The notes under the pieces: model-generated
Databases searched by the model: none
Seen by the model: the letters and a program-made list of their open reading frames with translations, nothing else
What the model was told of the DNA's origin: nothing
Part shown: positions 1 through 10,200 of the stretch, piece by piece
How positions within the stretch are numbered: the first letter of the stretch is position 1
Layout: the number at the start of each line of letters is the position of its first letter
NCBI GenBank assembly: GCA_003224055.1
Contig: QHYE01000024.1
Span: 1 to 64,000 of the forward strand
DNA length: 64,000 nt
Reading direction: 5' to 3'
DNA from: Acidobacteriota bacterium
GTDB lineage: Bacteria; Acidobacteriota; Terriglobia; Acidiferrales; UBA7541
Made by a program: the position numbers and the translations under genes

Positions 1-784
1 CATCGGCATACCGCGTTAGCTGATACCCTCTCAGCCGCATCTCCCGATCAAACGGCGTCAGAAGTATGTTACTGAGCGTCGGCGAAATTACGCCGCCCTG
101 AGGAGTTCCGCGCTCGGATGGAAAGAGCTGCCCCTTTCCGTAGCTTCCCGCCTTGAGCATTGCCTTGATGAGGCGTAGCACTCGGCCATCCGCTACCCTT
201 TGGGCTACCAGCGTGAGAAGTTTTTCGTGATCAACGGACCCGAAAAAGTCTCGGAGGTCCGCATCCACGATCCACTCCGACCCGCTTTGAATCTCCTTCC
301 AGATCTTGCGTAGTGCATCCTTTGTCGACCGCCCTCGCCGATATCCGAAGCTAGCATCGTCGAATACCGGCTCGAAGATGGGTTCCAACCGATTGAGCAG
401 CGCTTGTTGGCACACGCGGTCATAGATCGCAGGTATGCCGAGCATGCGATACTCTCCTGGTTTGTCCCTCTTCGGAATCGGGTGTTGTCTCACCGACAGA
501 GGTTGATAGGTGTCCTCTTTCAGCTCCCGCTGCAGCCGAGCTAACTGCGGGCCCAGCTGTGCTTCAAAAGCCTCGAGACTCTGCCCATCTATTCCTCCAC
601 TGCCCCGGTTCTCCTTCACCTTCTCCCAGGCCATCTCCAGATTCTTCCGCTTGTACACCTTGTCGATTAATGAATGGACCTTCTTGGCACCCATCAGGTT
701 GATCCAATCCACCAGTCTCCTCAGACGAGAGCGTACGGGTTTTTCGCTAAAGGAACTGTTCCTTCCTCCCTCATCTTTACTCAT
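1..784 (-). CDS. ltrA: Group II intron reverse transcriptase/maturase, C-terminus cut by window edge
   Basis: Translating the minus strand from ATG at 784 gives an open frame to base 1; it is absent from the ORF track because it runs off the edge. About 261 residues are visible: an N-terminal region, then RT blocks with GGIDG, PIPKRDKPGEYRMLGIP, SFGYRRGRS, the first catalytic Asp in VDADLRDFFGSVDH, TPQGGVISPTLSN, and RYAD, the start of the YADD catalytic motif where the window ends. GGAAACC lies just before the ATG. The protein would reverse-transcribe and help splice its host intron. The maturase X and any endonuclease domain lie outside the window. The visible part has no frameshift, so the element may be active. 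Confidence in the family is high; the intron subclass is not assigned. Confidence 0.95.
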   Translation of the reverse strand, partial: MSKDEGGRNSSFSEKPVRSRLRRLVDWINLMGAKKVHSLIDKVYKRKNLEMAWEKVKENRGSGGIDGQSLEAFEAQLGPQLARLQRELKEDTYQPLSVRQHPIPKRDKPGEYRMLGIPAIYDRVCQQALLNRLEPIFEPVFDDASFGYRRGRSTKDALRKIWKEIQSGSEWIVDADLRDFFGSVDHEKLLTLVAQRVADGRVLRLIKAMLKAGSYGKGQLFPSERGTPQGGVISPTLSNILLTPFDREMRLRGYQLTRYAD

Positions 785-1391
785 CTGGTTTCCTTTCTCT
801 TCCTGACCATCTTCGCCGGCTGACTTCCCCGACCCACTCTGGTCGCCGATCGCTCGGTCACGTGACTTTCATCACGCTTCAGGTACTATTCAGCCGTCGG
901 ACTACTGACAGAGCATCGCTCGCCATTTCGCTTGCGCTTATAAGTCTGCTTACTCCGGAGCTGCCCGGAGACTCTGCCAGTTCTCCTGAGGTCACGCGCT
1001 GTTCTTCTGTACCGTGCCGTCCGCAAACACCTTGGTGCGGTGGGTGAATGAGAAACGCCTTCGTCTTAGAAGTGCAGACTCGACCTTGCCCCACCTTTGG
1101 CCGACCGGTTCATCTTGGGTTTCCCCATCGATTACGGCCCGGTACTTCTCCTCATGCCCTTCGGATTCCACCTTACGGTGGACACCCTGCCCTCCGGAGT
1201 ACAGCAAGCGGTGGCTCTAGGTCGGTCTTGGCCGTATCCAGCTTTCGCCTTCGTGCCCGTTTAGACGTCTCCATACCTTCCACTTTCCCCGGCCAGCGAG
1301 GCTGCGAACCCCGCATCTTGGATATGGCGCCCCTCATTTGAGCGCCAGAGGGACTTCAACCCTCCTGAACAACGCGCTGCTCAGCGCGCAC
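785..1391 (-). mobile_element. Group II intron 5' ribozyme region (domains I to III/IV)
   Basis: About 600 bases upstream of the maturase ATG hold no credible gene and are GC-rich and hairpin-rich, as expected for ribozyme domains preceding the domain IV ORF. Read on the minus strand, the sequence GTGCGCGCTGAG begins at 1391 and fits the GUGYG consensus for the 5' end of group II introns, so 1391 is the proposed 5' splice site. The track ORFs 862..1047, 879..1094, 992..1207, 1014..1220 and 1048..1341 overlap here in mixed frames and resemble no protein. The 3' part of the intron lies left of the window. The boundary is inferred from the consensus alone. Confidence 0.6.
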
Positions 1392-1999
1392 TTCCTGTTT
1401 GCCGACAAACCGGAAGTAATGTCGGGAATTCCGGTCTTCTGGCCCGTTACAATCGATGGCAAACCCGGGGAGCTTCCAAGTTCCCAAAATTGACTGGCTA
1501 GTTTCTGGACTTTTGCAAATTGGCGGCGCTGCGAGCAATTAGCAAAAACCGCTTCGCGGCGGCGTCCTCCTCAAGGGACGCGAGGCGAACGCGTCCGGCA
1601 GCCGAAGAGTTGTAGATTTCATGACCTGGCCGTACTTTGTCCGCTGTCAGCAGCAAGCCGCGAGAATATAACCGCAGGCAAGAATGAGCAAGTGCATCGA
1701 GATCAGCAAATTGAATGGAAATGAATCCCTTCGTTGCGGGCTTCCATAAACATCCACTTGACACAGCCGGCGTTGAGAAGTAATTTTCCCCCCAATGTTT
1801 TTCCTTGGAATCAAAAGTCTGATTCCTGCCGTCAGGTATTGGTGGGACGGAGAGTCTGAAGATCGCCATCTCATGCTTTTCCTCTGAATTTGGGAACGGC
1901 GTGGTTCCTGGCACTTGGGGGTGGAGGGCACTTCGTTTGTTTTTCAGGCTTTGAATCCGGAATATACGTTTGGTGGGGTTGCCGAGAGAGGTGAGGATA
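1392..1999. other. Non-coding stretch between intron and TonB receptor
   Basis: About 600 bases without a convincing gene. ORF 1498..2148 on the minus strand overlaps the start of the receptor gene and shows no domain or signal. The left end (1392-1420) is the 5' exon of the intron and, read on the minus strand, can fold into a hairpin next to the proposed splice site. The right end must carry the promoter of the receptor gene, but I see no convincing -35/-10 pair. Confidence 0.5.
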
Positions 2000-4900
2000 A
2001 TGTGCAAGAGAATTCTTACTGCGGTCGTGGTCTGTATCGTTGCAACCTGTTGCGGACAAATGGCGTACGGCCAGGCAACAGGTAGCTTTCTAGGGATAGT
2101 GACAGATAAATCGGGCTCGGCAGTTTCCGGAGCGTCCGTCAGGGTCACCTCTCAAGGCACTGGCGCAAGTCGCGAAGCCAAGACCGATGATGCGGGCCAC
2201 TACATCATCAACTTGCTGCCGGTATCCATCTATACGATTCGGGTGGAATTCCAGGGCTTCCAGGCGGTGGAGAGCAAGGATGTAAAACTTCAGGTGGATG
2301 AGCAGCGCGAATTGGATTTCGCTTTGTCCCCCGCCACCGTGAGTTCCACGGTTGAAGTCGTATCAAACCAAGTTGCAGTGGAGACCTCGAATCCCTCCCT
2401 CGGCCAAGTCATCACCTCTCAGCAGGTTTCTCAGCTCCCTTTGAATGGGCGCGATTTCGTGCAGCTTGCGACGCTCAGTCCCGGAACTACAGCGGAGACA
2501 AACCCCAACAGCTTTTTCACCACTTCTGCCACCAGTGAGGTGGCTGCCCGCGGACCGTTCTCACTTTCAGTCGGTGGTTCACGTCCCAACAGCACGGACT
2601 GGCTGATCGATGGGGCCGACAACAACGAGTTGACCGCAGGCGGCATTTCCATCCTCTCTTCGATCGACTCCATTCAGGAGTTTAAGGTCCTGACATATAA
2701 CTACTCAGCTGAATACGGAACTCGCGCGGGTCCGACGGTGTTGCTGACCACCAAGTCAGGGACCAATAATTTCCACGGCTCGCTATTCGAATTCTTGCGA
2801 AACACATCTTTGGACGCCAAGAACTTTTTCCTACCTTCCGCGGAAAAATTCAATCTGAATCAGTTTGGCGGGTCTGTTGGCGGACCAATCCGAAAGAACA
2901 AGACATTTTTCTTCCTCGACGGCGAACAAAAATATCAGCGCCACGGCATTGCGTTCACGGGCCTGGTTCCTTCCGACGCCATGCGCAACGGTGATTATTC
3001 CGCCAATCCCGCGTCCGGGCTGGTCATCGCAAATCCGAATATGGTCGGAACGTCCACGAACCCCAGCGTTTACCCTAATATTTATTTTCAATGCGATCCC
3101 AGCGGAAATCCATTGCCAGCAAACGCAAATGGAAGCCAGCCCCAAGGGACAGCCTGCAATAAGATTCCGTCCGGCCTGATCAATCCGATTGGCCAGGCCA
3201 TGATGAATCTGTACCCAGAGCCCAACGCGACCGGCAACTCCAGTTTTAACTTTGTCAGCGCGCCGGTTCGCAAGCTGGATGAAACCAAGTTTGATATACG
3301 CGTGGACCACAACTTCTCCGGCGCGGACTCGTTATTCGCCCGCTTCAGTTACGACCAAGCGAGTTCCTATGTGCCAGGCGGAGCCCCCGGTTTTGCAGAA
3401 CAGAATGCCTTTGGCAGCAATCAGGGAATCCTCAACCATGCGAGAAACGTCGCCATCGGGGAGACTCACATCTTTTCGCCGTCAACCGTGAACCAATTCA
3501 GCTTTGGTTACAATCGCATCTTCAACTACATCATTTCGCAGGGCTCGGGGACTTGTGCATCCGCAAAGCTCGGCATCATCGGCGCGAATCTGGGTTGCCC
3601 CACCGGCAGCACCACCTGCACGCCAGGGGCGTACAGCTGCGGCCTGGTTAGCGTACTAATGATTGGCGGCTACTGGTCCCTTGGCGATCGCGGCTATACG
3701 CCGTTCCAAGGCGGAACCAACATCTTCACGGTAAATGATTCTCTCGACATGATCCGCGGAAAGCATGATTTCAAGTTCGGTATCGGCATCCGCGCTAACC
3801 AGATGAATGTGGGCACTGAGGCCTTCCAGGACGGTTTCTGGATCCCCGGTGCCATCGGCAATTTCAGCGGCTATGCGAGCACTGGCGTGAGCATCCCGGG
3901 TAATCCCACGGCGGACTTTCTAATGGGCCTAGTGGGTGTGTCATTTCACGATCAAACATACAACGGCCCGGTCACCGGCCGCCGCTGGAAAATCTACCGG
4001 CCCTTCGTTCAGGATGATTGGAGAATCACCAAGGACCTGACCCTCAATCTCGGCTTGGCATGGGATATAACCAATCCCATCTCGGAAGTCGCTGGTCGGA
4101 TGGCAAACTACGACCCTTATGTGAACAAGCTTTTCGTTGCCGGTCAGAATGGTGTTTCGCAGTCTGCGGGAATAGAGAAGAGTTGGACGGCTTTTGAGCC
4201 AAGACTTGGCCTGGCTTGGAAGGTGTTGGGCAGCGACAAGACTGCGGTCCGGGCCGGCTATGCCATTTATCACGATTCCGCCTGGAGCATGGGTGCCCAA
4301 GGGCTTTGGCAGAATCCGCCCTTCTTCGCCGAGGCCGATGCCTTTGGCCTTGCCCAACAGTCTGGAATACCTGGAGCTGGGTGCCCCTTTACGACCTCGT
4401 ACTGCCATACTGTACTTGGCAACCAATTTGTTTCGGGCGCTGGCCTTTCATTTCAAATTATTAACAGCCCGCCGGACCTTTCCACATTCACTGGAACGCT
4501 TTTTTCCCAACCTAGAAACTTCAAGCTCGGTAAGGTTCAGCAGTTCAATGTGAACGTGGAACGCCAGATGCCAGGCAACGTTGTGCTCACAGTTGGCTAT
4601 GCGGGTTCACGCGGCAACCACGTCCTGGTGGCTGGGAATAACCTCAACACGTTTGGCCCATCGAATTGCAGCCCAGGCACAATCGGTTGCAACGCCGACG
4701 GGTCTCCATTCGTGCCTCCATTCTCGCCACCCAACGGTAACTCAGTTTTAGTGTTCGGGGACTACGGCAAAACCACCTACGATTCGCTGCAAATCAAAGC
4801 CGAAACCAAAGCGTCAAGGTACGGCCTTTATGCCTTGATTGGCTACACATATTCCCACACCCATGACAATGGCCTATCCGATGGTTTGGGCTCCTTACTA

Positions 4901-5527
4901 AGTGCCGTTTATTTCCCGCTACCGAACTGGGAGAACCTGGATTGGGCACCTTCGCAGATTGACTTGAGAAATAGCTTTACAGCAAGCGTCATTTACGACT
5001 TACCCTTCGGCAAGGGAAAAAAGTTCGGCAACGGCTGGAATAACGTGACGAACTCGGTTCTGGGAGGTTGGCAGCTAACTTTGATTGAGAAAATCACTTC
5101 CGGGTTTTCCGTTCCTCTAATCGACTCCTTAAACCAGTCTGGAGTTTTTTTTAACAATGGCGGCAACGGGAACAACTTTAATCGCCCGGACAGAGTCGCG
5201 GGTTGTGATCCCTCCGCGGCCAGCCATAAGAGTCTCCAATACATTAACGCGACTTGCTTCGTCAGTGCGGTCGGCCACCTCGGGAATGCTTCGCGCGTGC
5301 CCGTCTACGGTCCAGACTTCGTGAACACGGATTTCTCCGTCATCAAGCAATTCACGCTGCCTTGGGAGAATATGGGCCTGAACTTCAGGGCGGAGTTCTT
5401 CAACCTGTTCAACCACGCGCAGTTCGGCTTGCCGGTCAACGATGTCAGGGCACCGGGCTTTGGTCAAGTAAACTACACGGTGAACAACCCGCGCCTCGTT
5501 CAGTTCGGGCTGAAGTTCACTTTCTAG
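2000..5527 (+). CDS. TonB-dependent receptor, Oar-like, with carboxypeptidase-regulatory domain
   Basis: Outer-membrane beta-barrel protein of 1175 aa. The ATG at 2000 is preferred over the 1970 start because GAGGTGAGGAT precedes it and it opens a signal peptide (MCKRILTAVVVCIVAT). After it come a carboxypeptidase-regulatory-like beta-sandwich at about residues 30-120 (GSFLGIVTDKSGSAVSGASV), a plug domain with LPLNGRDFVQLATLSPG, and a long barrel of alternating aromatic strands ending in QFGLKFTF with the terminal Phe typical of outer-membrane proteins. Family members are abundant in Acidobacteriota and are thought to import oligosaccharides or other large ligands using TonB energy; the substrate is unknown. 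It stands alone on the plus strand, is followed by a strong hairpin and faces two minus-strand TPR genes. Confidence 0.92.
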   Translation: MCKRILTAVVVCIVATCCGQMAYGQATGSFLGIVTDKSGSAVSGASVRVTSQGTGASREAKTDDAGHYIINLLPVSIYTIRVEFQGFQAVESKDVKLQVDEQRELDFALSPATVSSTVEVVSNQVAVETSNPSLGQVITSQQVSQLPLNGRDFVQLATLSPGTTAETNPNSFFTTSATSEVAARGPFSLSVGGSRPNSTDWLIDGADNNELTAGGISILSSIDSIQEFKVLTYNYSAEYGTRAGPTVLLTTKSGTNNFHGSLFEFLRNTSLDAKNFFLPSAEKFNLNQFGGSVGGPIRKNKTFFFLDGEQKYQRHGIAFTGLVPSDAMRNGDYSANPASGLVIANPNMVGTSTNPSVYPNIYFQCDPSGNPLPANANGSQPQGTACNKIPSGLINPIGQAMMNLYPEPNATGNSSFNFVSAPVRKLDETKFDIRVDHNFSGADSLFARFSYDQASSYVPGGAPGFAEQNAFGSNQGILNHARNVAIGETHIFSPSTVNQFSFGYNRIFNYIISQGSGTCASAKLGIIGANLGCPTGSTTCTPGAYSCGLVSVLMIGGYWSLGDRGYTPFQGGTNIFTVNDSLDMIRGKHDFKFGIGIRANQMNVGTEAFQDGFWIPGAIGNFSGYASTGVSIPGNPTADFLMGLVGVSFHDQTYNGPVTGRRWKIYRPFVQDDWRITKDLTLNLGLAWDITNPISEVAGRMANYDPYVNKLFVAGQNGVSQSAGIEKSWTAFEPRLGLAWKVLGSDKTAVRAGYAIYHDSAWSMGAQGLWQNPPFFAEADAFGLAQQSGIPGAGCPFTTSYCHTVLGNQFVSGAGLSFQIINSPPDLSTFTGTLFSQPRNFKLGKVQQFNVNVERQMPGNVVLTVGYAGSRGNHVLVAGNNLNTFGPSNCSPGTIGCNADGSPFVPPFSPPNGNSVLVFGDYGKTTYDSLQIKAETKASRYGLYALIGYTYSHTHDNGLSDGLGSLLSAVYFPLPNWENLDWAPSQIDLRNSFTASVIYDLPFGKGKKFGNGWNNVTNSVLGGWQLTLIEKITSGFSVPLIDSLNQSGVFFNNGGNGNNFNRPDRVAGCDPSAASHKSLQYINATCFVSAVGHLGNASRVPVYGPDFVNTDFSVIKQFTLPWENMGLNFRAEFFNLFNHAQFGLPVNDVRAPGFGQVNYTVNNPRLVQFGLKFTF

Positions 5528-5564
5528 GGTAACATCGCATCGAATCGACCTGAAGTTTCCTTCG

Positions 5565-5602
5565 CCGCCCCACCGGAGTTCCGGTGGGGCGGTTGACTTT
5601 TG
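5565..5602. terminator. Rho-independent terminator between convergent genes
   Basis: A perfect 12-bp stem, CCGCCCCACCGG / CCGGTGGGGCGG with loop AGTT, lies 37 bases after the receptor stop and is followed by TTGACTTTT. It sits between convergent genes and could stop transcription from both sides, although the T tract is clearer on the plus strand. Confidence 0.7.
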
Positions 5603-5624
5603 GATCGGTACTAATCTCATTAGT

Positions 5625-7085
5625 TCAACGCGAATCGGGAGCAACTGGAGGCGGTGACGAAGGATTCGTCTTGCGAAGGGTATACACAAACTGCTGAATC
5701 TCGCGGCGTTCACGTTCGGCTTCCTTGCTTTTCTGTTCGGAGATCTGCTTGAACAGCTCGATCTCCTTGCCGGCCTTTTCTGCTTCTCCCATGCGCCGGT
5801 ACACCTGCGCCAGGCGGTAATGGGCCTCGTCCGGCAAAGGCGTGGTTTCAACTGCGTTCTGGAACGCAGTGATGGCGCCTGAGAAATCCTGGCGTTCCGA
5901 ACGCAGAATGCCTAATTGCAGATAAGCATTGCCGAGATGGGGATCGAGCTCGAGCGCCGTTTTCAGCTCCGTTTCCGCCACTTCGAAGTTTTCCTGGTTC
6001 CGAATCTGCTTCGTCAGTGCTACGGCGTAAAAGTAATGCGCCATGGCACTCTCCGGATGCAGGCCGACGAATCGCTTCATCCTGTCCGTCCATCCGGGGG
6101 GTTCGATGTTTTCAGTTGCCTGCAGCCTGCCGAGAAAAAGGTAGGGCGTGGGTTCCGCGGGGTTCAGATCGCAAGCCTCCAGAAAAATTTGTCCAGCCTC
6201 CTCCTTGGAACCTTGCGCAAATCTCGCCGCGCCCAATCCCAACAACATGCGGCTGGAATTTGGATAAAGGCGCCGGCCTTTGGTGAACACTTCGATTGAG
6301 GGCTCGAATGCTCGATGCAACAGCAATTCTGCACCCCAGGCAAAGAGATGAGGCTCACTCGGCTGCAGTTCTGCCGCGCGATGGTATTCTTTGACGGCTT
6401 CGAGGGGACGCCCCTCACTTTCCTCAAGCTCCGCCAATTGGGCATGCAAGTCTGCGTTGTCTTCCTGGGCAAGCTTGGCTCGAATGGAGGCTTCACTCGA
6501 AGCTCCTGCGTGTTCAGGATCGCGTGGGGCAGCGTTAGGTTGGTTGGTTCCTTCTCGCACCAAAGAAACTGCGTCCTTCACCAGCGTATTGCTGCTCGGC
6601 AAGACACGGCCAGACCCATGTCCGCCCAGGGCCGTCGTATCGGTGACACCCGCCACGGTGAACGTGGGTTTGTCCGAGAATTCAAAGGCCCTGGATTCGT
6701 CCTTCGCTGTTCCAGTTGCTTGAGCCTTCGTCAAAAGCAGAACGATCGATTTTGCTTCTCGCTGGTGGAGAACGAATGGCCCTTCCTTCCCCTCCAGGTA
6801 GCCCTCCAGCTTTGTGTGCACTGTATAGGTCCCAACGGATACTGCCTCGAAGCGGAAACGACCTTGAGAATCCGTCGCTGAGGCAAGTGTGTGGCCGGGA
6901 TCAGCACTCTCGAGGTACACCACGGCGCCGACGATCGGACGGTCTCGGGAGTCGTGGACCCTTCCCTCGATCACGGGGAGGCTTTGCTTGGCCCCGGTTT
7001 GCCCTTGAAGCCACGGAGCCAACATCGTCAGCAAAGCGCAAAAGAAGCTGACGATCCGAATCGATCTGCTCAGAGGGATGTTCAT
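5625..7085 (-). CDS. Exported TPR protein with N-terminal carboxypeptidase-regulatory-like domain
   Basis: 486 aa from ATG at 7085; the track start at 7103 is a TTG six codons upstream with no better ribosome site. A signal peptide (SIRIVSFFCALLTMLAPWLQG) is followed by a carboxypeptidase-regulatory-like domain at about residues 30-120 (VIEGRVHDSRDRPIVGAVVYLES), a low-complexity linker, and several TPR repeats from about 190 to 440 (for example GNAYLQLGILRSERQDFSGAITAFQNAV). The last 40 residues are charged and coiled-coil-like. It probably acts in the periplasm as a scaffold. It lies just downstream of, and codirectional with, the larger ASPIC/TPR gene, and both may work with the neighbouring receptor. 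No enzymatic motif was seen. Confidence 0.85.
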   Translation of the reverse strand: MNIPLSRSIRIVSFFCALLTMLAPWLQGQTGAKQSLPVIEGRVHDSRDRPIVGAVVYLESADPGHTLASATDSQGRFRFEAVSVGTYTVHTKLEGYLEGKEGPFVLHQREAKSIVLLLTKAQATGTAKDESRAFEFSDKPTFTVAGVTDTTALGGHGSGRVLPSSNTLVKDAVSLVREGTNQPNAAPRDPEHAGASSEASIRAKLAQEDNADLHAQLAELEESEGRPLEAVKEYHRAAELQPSEPHLFAWGAELLLHRAFEPSIEVFTKGRRLYPNSSRMLLGLGAARFAQGSKEEAGQIFLEACDLNPAEPTPYLFLGRLQATENIEPPGWTDRMKRFVGLHPESAMAHYFYAVALTKQIRNQENFEVAETELKTALELDPHLGNAYLQLGILRSERQDFSGAITAFQNAVETTPLPDEAHYRLAQVYRRMGEAEKAGKEIELFKQISEQKSKEAERERREIQQFVYTLRKTNPSSPPPVAPDSR

Positions 7086-7206
7086 ATGGCGGCAGCGTGC
7101 CAAAGACTGCGTCGGACTTCATTCTAGCGGTGGGACGGACGCCGCGCAATCGGCCGAGTGGAGCGGGACCAAAGAAGGCACTTACTACCCAAAACGTGAA
7201 AGCTGG

Positions 7207-10200
7207 CTACTGTTCCAGCTGCTTCAATTCTTCTTTGGCCTGCGCATGATCTGGATGTTGTTTTAGCAACTCCAGAAGAACGCTCTTTGTTTTCTCCCGG
7301 TTTCCTTCGATGGCGAAGACGCGCGCCAGATTCAGATAGGCTTGATCGTACGCTGGCGCTACGCGAATCGACTCTTCAAAACTGCGTTTCGCTTCCTCCG
7401 GGCGCCGTGTGCGCAGATAGAGAATTCCCAGGTTATTGAGCGCTTCTGGATAAGCGGGCCGGGCCGCCAGAGCTCTTTGCAAATAGTCATAGGCACGCTC
7501 AGTGTCATTCTGTTGGGCATACACCATGCCGAGACTGTAGTTTGCCTCGGGATCATCGGGATTCAACCCAATGGCGCGCTCGAGCACGCGCTTGGCTTGT
7601 GCCCAATCCTTCTTCTGACGGTGGGCACTACCAAGGTTCTGCAATGCAACGGAGTGTTCGGGATCGATCTGAAGGGCACGCTGAAACTGCTGGATGGCAA
7701 GATCCGTGTTCCCTTCACGTGCCGCCAATATTCCCAGGTTATTCCAGGCGTTGGGCACCGTGCCAGGATAGCTGGCATGAAGTTGGAGAACACGCTGAAA
7801 GCACTCGCGGGCCTCATTCGATTTTTGCTGCTGCAAGTACGTGCTGCCAAGTCCGTAGAATGCTTCCGCACTTTTCGGATCGTCTTTGAGGGCTTGTTGG
7901 AAAAATACCCCCGCCTGTTCAAGATAGCCGCGCTCGAAAAAGACGAAACCAAGGGAAAGATAATTTCGCTCAAAATTATAGGACTCGCTTACTCCGGCAA
8001 AAGGAAGCGCTTTGGCCAATCGCTCTGAGACATTCTGCGGGATACTTTGGAAATCCGCCCGAAACTGCTCCTTCAACGCTGAGCCCTGGTAAATCTTGAC
8101 GATGTATCCGGCCGGATCGACAAGGAATGAAAGGGGAACGCTGAGGTCGCAATGGCGATCGAACAACTGACGGTGGATGATGTTATACGCGGCGATGGCA
8201 TCTTGAGAAGCTTTTAGAATCGGGAAAGAATGTCGCGCGAAGGATAATTGCGCATGGCTCTCGCCTTTGTTCTGCGCGCCATCGACATTGATCGTGAGCA
8301 GTTGCAATCCTTTTCTCGTCCACTCTTCGTGCGACAATTCAAATTCTTCCAGATCTTTCTGGAAACCTGACAGGGATGCGGACCAGAAATGGAGAAGCAC
8401 CGGCTTGCCGCGATGGGCAGATAGGGTTTCGAACTGTCCGGCAAGATCGGGAAGAGAAAAATCGGGGGCTAGAACCGGCACAAGCAGCCAAGTTTCCACA
8501 GAATGCGGCAAAGTTTCATTGGTGGAGGGAGCTGTCGCGGTTGCCGGCCAGCTCGAGGGTTTGGCGAAAGGCTCCATTCGCGATGGCGGCAGCCCTTCTT
8601 TCACCCAAATCCGGTGGTTGATTGGCAAGTCGTGCACCTTCTGGGAGAGTCCGCTGGGCCATTGAATTGTGGCTTGAACGGGCGACTTCGCAGCTCCCAA
8701 ACCAAAAAACATCTCTTTGGTGTGTTGCGCGAGGAACCCGGAACCAATTCGGAGGATGCGGCTCTGGCGGCCCGATTCCGTCTCCACCGTGATCCTGGCT
8801 CCAATGGCGTCGCGATTGCTCTCCTTCCCGGAAAGGCGAAAAGAGATGACGGGGGGTAGTTCTGGAAGCACATTCTTCAGGTATCGTAACTGCGGACTGT
8901 TGCGATTCTTCAAGACAACTTCCAACCGGCCATCCTGGTCGAAATCGCCTAGGGCAAACGTCCGGCTGTCTTCCAAAAAGTCCAGTCCGCAAATTCCTGA
9001 AACATCAGAGAAGGTTCCATCTCGATTGTTCATGTAGAAGGCGTTCCTCTCGAACCCGCTCCAGGTGTGGTCAGACCGAATAAGCTCGTTGAGGGCATTC
9101 CAACCTTGCTCGTACGCATGGCTTGGCCTGGCCTCATTCGGTGAATTAGCCACCACCTGCCGCCAGAAAAAGCTGTTGAGGTCTTCTCGTATCGTTCCCG
9201 AAACCATCCCGTTGGCAATGTACAGATCCGGAAAACCGTCGTGATTGAAATCCCAGGCGTCGCTCGACCACGACCAGCGTCCCATGGTCGTTCCGGACCG
9301 TGCACCGGCGTCTTCAAAACTGCCTCCGAGGTTTCGGTACAGACAGTTGCCCATCGCGTGCTTTCGGTAGAGTGCACGGGCCTTTGGATCGATATCCTTG
9401 TGAAAAATCTCCTGCTCGGAGATGCGGATACCGGCTGCCGTCCACATGTCGGCAACGTAGAGGTCTTCCCTGCCGTCATTGTCAAAATCAAGCCACGAAA
9501 CACTCATGCCGGCGCCGATGTCCTCCACACCGGCCTCGCGGGCTACATCGGTGAAGGTGCCGTCGCCATTGTTCCGATAAAGGTTTTTGCGTCCGAAATC
9601 GTTAACCACGTAGAGGTCTGGCCAGAGATCGCCGTTATAGTCACCCCAACTGCAACAGAAACTGAAGCGGGTGTTGTTTTGATCGAGGCCGGATTGCCTT
9701 GTGACATCGCGAAAGGTTCCGTCCCCATTGTTGCGCATCATGAAATTGGGCGGACCATTCTCTGCCTCGTAATAAGGCATGGGGTAGCGGTATTGATCCG
9801 TGCCTTGGTAATAGGCGTAAAGGCAGAAATAGACGTCCAGCCATCCGTCGCGGTCGTAATCCGCAATGGCGGCGCCGGTGAAGGTGCCTTGGGGAGGATT
9901 AGCAAACTGGAAAGCATCCGGCTTGAGGCGGAATTCTCCGCCTCCTTGATTGAGAAAGAGTAACGGGCCCGTGGAACGCACGACAATCAGGTCCTGGCGG
10001 CCGTCGTTGTCGATATCGGCGAACAAGGCGCAAGCTGTGTTCTCCAGGACACCGAGTCCCGATGAGTCCGTGAAGTCTTCGAAGGTGCCATCCAAGCGAT
10101 TTCGAAAAAGCCGGTTGGGGAGTCCCGCGGGCTGACAGACGTAGAGGTCGTCGCGGCCGTCCCCGTCAATATCTGCGACGGAGACTCCGTTGTGCCCGTA

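Noticed and set aside
1498-2148. 216-aa minus-strand ORF before the TonB receptor
   Set aside because: Overlaps the receptor start, has no ribosome site, signal or domain.
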